Origin: a virus
Reading direction: 5' to 3' (one strand)
IMG/VR virus record: IMGVR_UViG_3300020392_000025
Coordinates: 1 to 45,325 of that record
Length of the DNA: 45,325 nucleotides
Shown: positions 42,592 through 45,325 of the stretch, one piece after another
Position numbering within the stretch: the first letter of the stretch is position 1
Layout: each line of letters begins with the position of its first letter
Translations under genes and position numbers: made by a program
The notes under the pieces: model-generated
What the model saw: only the letters and a program-made list of their open reading frames with translations
Database searches by the model: none
Told to the model about the DNA's origin: nothing

Positions 42592-43524
42592 ATGGCGCAA
42601 TATTATCCTAAATCTCAAATAATAACTAATCTATATACTGATGGAGGAGAATTTATATTATCTACAACAGGGAAAAATTATATAGGAGATTATTATAGTA
42701 CTTCAAATGGGGTTAGTTATACTGGAAAAAATCCTAAAGATGGTGAATCTATACCTATATTACGTCCTTCCCTTTTTACAAGTAATGAAAATATAACATC
42801 TGATGCAAGTACCCCAGGTAGTGATATAATAGTATTATCTACTAACATAAACCCAAATGTAGACATTGGAGATAATAATTATAAATTAGTAGAGGATTAT
42901 TTAAAATTACCCATAAGTAGTAAACAAAGTAAAAGAAAAATCCCACAAAATTTTTATCCTCAACCTACGGAATCCGATTATCAATTTAAAGAATTTCAAA
43001 GGTATTTTTGCAAAAAAAATAATGAACTAATTTATATAGAAATAAATGCTGAAACCTATAGAAAATTATCTAGTAATAATTCCAATATAGCATCTGAAAT
43101 GTATACTCCTTTTCAAATTACATGGACTATATCAGGGGAAGAAAGAAAAGTATTTAATATCAATAAAAGAGTAGTATCAACATTTGAAAGAAATAATAGG
43201 TCTTTATATGGGTTTAGTGCTTATTTTAAAAATAACTTTACTCAATTTTTTAAACCAGAAGTAAAAGAGAATTTATTTACTGATGGAGGAGAATATCTTA
43301 CTGAAGATGGTAGGGAATATATAGGAGACTATCATATTCACCCAGATAAGGGTCCAATGGTAGGAGCTGTCCATGTTAATGTTCCACATGATTATTTATA
43401 TCCTATTTCAGAAACAAATATGCAATTCACGGGTTCTATATCTCCATCGGTACCAATATCTACTCCTTCACCTCCAACTTATACCCCACCTGCTCCAAGT
43501 GGTGGAGGAGGAGGTGGATATTAA
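42592..43524 (+). CDS. Structural protein with duplicated TDGGE/YIGDY motif (310 aa)
   Basis: No function known. A motif occurs twice: NLYTDGGEF...NYIGDYY (about 13-35) and NLFTDGGEY...EYIGDYHIHPDKGPMVGA (about 226-256). The second continues into a His-rich stretch (HIHPDKG, then VHVNVPHDYL). Similar 'Y-G-x-Y-H-x-H ... MVGA' segments occur in structural proteins of marine T4-like phages. The C-terminus is Pro-rich, then SGGGGGGY. Last gene of the late block, 26 bases before the replication-gene frame. Probably a baseplate wedge or fibre-attachment protein. Confidence 0.7.
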   Translation: MAQYYPKSQIITNLYTDGGEFILSTTGKNYIGDYYSTSNGVSYTGKNPKDGESIPILRPSLFTSNENITSDASTPGSDIIVLSTNINPNVDIGDNNYKLVEDYLKLPISSKQSKRKIPQNFYPQPTESDYQFKEFQRYFCKKNNELIYIEINAETYRKLSSNNSNIASEMYTPFQITWTISGEERKVFNINKRVVSTFERNNRSLYGFSAYFKNNFTQFFKPEVKENLFTDGGEYLTEDGREYIGDYHIHPDKGPMVGAVHVNVPHDYLYPISETNMQFTGSISPSVPISTPSPPTYTPPAPSGGGGGGY

Positions 43525-43532
43525 AAATATCC

Positions 43533-43545
43533 TTCGTATATTTAC
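43533..43545 (+). promoter_or_regulatory. Candidate early/middle promoter motif
   Basis: TTCGTATATTTAC; 12 of its 13 bases recur at 45275. TATATTTA resembles the Bacteroidota -7 box TAnnTTTG, although no TTTG at -33 was seen. It lies immediately before the polymerase gene, at the junction where the late motif is no longer used. Confidence 0.42.
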
Positions 43546-43549
43546 ATAA

Positions 43550-44818
43550 TTGTTTTGGCTAATTGAAAATACTGACCAATTAAAAGGTTTTTATAATAAA
43601 GGTTACAAAGAAGCTTACATAGAAGTTATACCATATTCTTATAAAACTCATCCTGTAACTAATAAAATATCTTTAGTATATGTACATCCTTTAGATGCAC
43701 ATAAGGGCTATATCATCTCAATAAACCATAGCGAATCTATGCCGTTAAACAGCGAGTATATTGCTGAATTAATTAGTAGTTATGGTACATTATATGTTTG
43801 GGGTAAAAAAGAATTTTTGCATTATTACGTGCATAAAAATATAATAGATATTTCTTTAACATCCCCAGAATATGAAATGGAAACTACTAAAGCTCACCAA
43901 ATCTTACAACAAAGAACTAAAGATAAGTTGGATATTAATAGAATAGTTCCTATCGTTAAGCATTATGAAACTTGTGAAAAAAATTACAATAATTTAAAAC
44001 AATATTTTAATGAACCAGTCAACGAATTTTACAATAGCAGAGTACCATTGGTATTCAACGCCATCGAAAGGAGTGGAATACGAGTTAATAGAAAACTCTT
44101 CAAACAATACTTTGACAAAGATTGGGGAGATAAAGTGTACACACAATATAATTACAGAACAACTACAACAAGGCCCTCAAATAGGTTCGGAGGGGTCAAT
44201 TTTGCAGCTTTAAATAAAGATAATGGTTGTAGAAAATCCTTTATACCAGAAAATGATAAACTTCTTGAAATCGATATATCAGCTTATCACCCTACTCTTG
44301 CTAGTTCCCTTATTCATTATACTTTTGATGATGGAGATATTCATAAATCTTTCGCAAAAATGTATGGGGTGGATTACCAAAAAGCCAAAGAATTAACATT
44401 TAAGCAACTTTATGGAGGTGTATTTAAACAGTATAAAAATTTAGAATTTTTTGCTGGTATTCAAAAATACATAGATCAATTATGGTACTTTTTTAAAAAA
44501 AATGGTTACATAGAATGTCCTATATCAAAACATAAATTTGAGTATGGTAAGTTGGATAATATGAACCCACAAAAACTATTTAATTATTTACTACAGAATT
44601 TGGAAACTGCAATTAATGTTCGTATATTATGGGATATAATTAAGTTACTAAAAGGTAAAAAAACAAAATTAATTCTTTACACATATGATGCTTTTTTATT
44701 AGATGTGTGCAAGGAAGAAAAAGAAGATATTAAAAAAATACTTAAAGTGTTTGATAAATATAAGTTAAAAACAAAAATTAAACATGGAGACAGCTACGAT
44801 TTTACAGAACGAGATTAA
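43550..44818 (+). CDS. A-family DNA polymerase, polymerase domain only (422 aa)
   Basis: Palm/fingers region of a family A DNA polymerase. Visible are TTTTRPSNRFGG (about 204-215, template/primer region), motif A LLEIDISAYHPTL with Asp242, motif B YQKAKELTFKQLYGG (276-290, O-helix-like) and motif C LYTYDAFLLD with Asp380, where the usual HDE reads YDA. No DEDD exonuclease or 5' nuclease motifs are present; the N-terminal about 160 residues are a distinct conserved-looking domain. RM378 has a family A polymerase split from its exonuclease, which is the closest known parallel. The frame opens with TTG at 43550 right after an in-frame TAA (43547), so TTG is the likely start; the first in-frame ATG (43739) would remove 63 residues. 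Confidence 0.78.
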   Translation: MFWLIENTDQLKGFYNKGYKEAYIEVIPYSYKTHPVTNKISLVYVHPLDAHKGYIISINHSESMPLNSEYIAELISSYGTLYVWGKKEFLHYYVHKNIIDISLTSPEYEMETTKAHQILQQRTKDKLDINRIVPIVKHYETCEKNYNNLKQYFNEPVNEFYNSRVPLVFNAIERSGIRVNRKLFKQYFDKDWGDKVYTQYNYRTTTTRPSNRFGGVNFAALNKDNGCRKSFIPENDKLLEIDISAYHPTLASSLIHYTFDDGDIHKSFAKMYGVDYQKAKELTFKQLYGGVFKQYKNLEFFAGIQKYIDQLWYFFKKNGYIECPISKHKFEYGKLDNMNPQKLFNYLLQNLETAINVRILWDIIKLLKGKKTKLILYTYDAFLLDVCKEEKEDIKKILKVFDKYKLKTKIKHGDSYDFTERD

Positions 44819-44819
44819 T

Positions 44820-45254
44820 ATGTATAAGGCGAATTACGACTTTGAAAGTCCTTATAATATTAGTGATTTGAATAATAAACTGTTTTGTACTTTTACCACA
44901 TTAGAGGGGTTAGAGGGACTAGTCAAAAGTCTCTCTTCTAAATACTCAATAATGTATAACAAAATGTTTGCATTGTATATAAAAAGCAATGATGAGTATG
45001 TTCTGACTTATAATGTTGATCAAGGTAATGTGAGTGAAATCCCTAAAAATACAATATTAGTCCATAGAAAAAAAGAAACTAATACTTTATATACTATAAA
45101 CGCATTAAACGAGCTAATCAAAAGCCTAAATGGGGGAGTAGTAAATACTAAATTCCCTATAAACTGGAAGCATTACAGAAACTGTATATTGCTTACCCAA
45201 CACAATGAGTTAAAACAACTCAATACTAAAATTCACAAAATAATTGAATTATAA
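44820..45254 (+). CDS. Unknown protein downstream of polymerase (144 aa)
   Basis: No family recognised. The ATG at 44820 lies one base after the polymerase stop; an in-frame ATG at 44784 would overlap the polymerase by 35 bases and add 12 residues. Mixed alpha/beta composition: LFCTFTTLEGLEGLVKSLSS, then YNKMFALYIKSNDEYVLTYN, and a basic C-terminus (NWKHYRNCILLTQHNELKQL). Cotranscription with the polymerase suggests a replication-associated role, without direct evidence. Confidence 0.72.
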   Translation: MYKANYDFESPYNISDLNNKLFCTFTTLEGLEGLVKSLSSKYSIMYNKMFALYIKSNDEYVLTYNVDQGNVSEIPKNTILVHRKKETNTLYTINALNELIKSLNGGVVNTKFPINWKHYRNCILLTQHNELKQLNTKIHKIIEL

Positions 45255-45287
45255 TTTGGATCCCAAATTTATGGTTCGTATATTCAC
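45255..45287 (+). promoter_or_regulatory. Candidate Bacteroidota-like promoter at the window end
   Basis: TTTG (45255-45258), a 20-base spacer, then TATATTCA inside TTCGTATATTCAC (45275-45287), matching the site at 43533 except for one base. A start codon follows at 45317, giving a leader of about 25 bases. Confidence 0.48.
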
Positions 45288-45316
45288 GTTGAAATTTTTA
45301 AAAAACAGTTACAATT

Positions 45317-45325
45317 ATGGATTTA
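45317..45325 (+). CDS. Start of a further gene, cut by window end
   Basis: ATG GAT TTA after an A/T-rich leader and the promoter-like motif at 45275. Only three codons are present, so nothing can be said about the product. Confidence 0.35.

Noticed and set aside
1-45325. tRNA genes, CRISPR array, insertion sequence, integrase or attachment site
   Set aside because: No cloverleaf-like segment, spaced short repeats, transposase or recombinase motif was recognised; a scan with tRNAscan-SE would settle tRNAs.

Overview
The window is the structural-gene half of a T4-like (contractile-tail, myovirus-morphology) phage genome. It is AT-rich and every gene lies on the + strand. The large terminase, portal, prohead protease, scaffold, major capsid, sheath and tube proteins can be recognised by sequence and occur in a T4-like sequence of functions, but several proteins differ from T4 in length or architecture. 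The window also carries an A-family DNA polymerase gene without exonuclease domains. Together these suggest a distant ('far-T4') lineage, of which Rhodothermus phage RM378 (separate polymerase and exonuclease genes) is a known relative by architecture. A Bacteroidota host is an inference. It rests on start codons usually preceded by A/T-rich leaders without Shine-Dalgarno sequences, and on candidate promoters resembling the Bacteroidota TTTG / TAnnTTTG consensus. No host gene is present to confirm it.

Layout. (1) 1-9470, DNA packaging and head: C-terminal part of the terminase (gp17), portal (gp20), three overlapping genes of unknown function, prohead protease (gp21), a small membrane protein, a terminator, scaffold (gp22), major capsid protein (gp23), a terminator. 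(2) 9491-16462, first adhesin block: a 136-aa structural protein, a 1474-aa repeat-rich fibre with collagen-like, YadA-like and cupredoxin-like segments, and three tandem LamG/ConA-like lectin genes overlapping by ATGA. (3) 16485-19204, neck and tail completion (gp13-, gp14- and gp15-like). (4) 19205-28754, second adhesin block: a 1271-aa fibre (cupredoxin plus beta-helix), a 523-aa beta-helix fibre, an 863-aa YadA-like fibre and two more LamG genes. (5) 28795-35499, tail: small coiled-coil protein, sheath (gp18), tube (gp19), a gp26-like protein, a gp51/T-like frame with no start codon of its own, and a tape-measure-like protein. (6) 35501-43524, baseplate, including a LysM/gp53-like protein and a 1255-aa hub-like protein carrying an M15-type zinc peptidase. 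(7) 43533-end, the start of a replication module: the A-family polymerase and an unknown gene, with promoter motifs different from the late type.

Three observations stand out. First, the gp26-like gene (31888-32616) appears to continue in the +1 frame through a T7 run (32596-32602) into a conserved-looking domain with no start codon. It lies between tube and tape measure, where lambda-type phages express G and GT by programmed frameshift. Second, at least eleven intergenic sites carry TATTTATAA or a close variant just upstream of late-gene starts; TATTTATA is the reverse complement of the T4 late box TATAAATA. Third, the adhesin repertoire looks modular. Five lectin paralogues have conserved ends and divergent middles, two fibres share one N-terminal anchor, a short peptide module recurs seven times across three fibres, and two fibres contain a cupredoxin fold with a complete His/Cys/His/Met ligand set.

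No tRNA, CRISPR array, insertion sequence, integrase or reverse transcriptase was seen, and no stretch longer than 300 bases lacks a gene.
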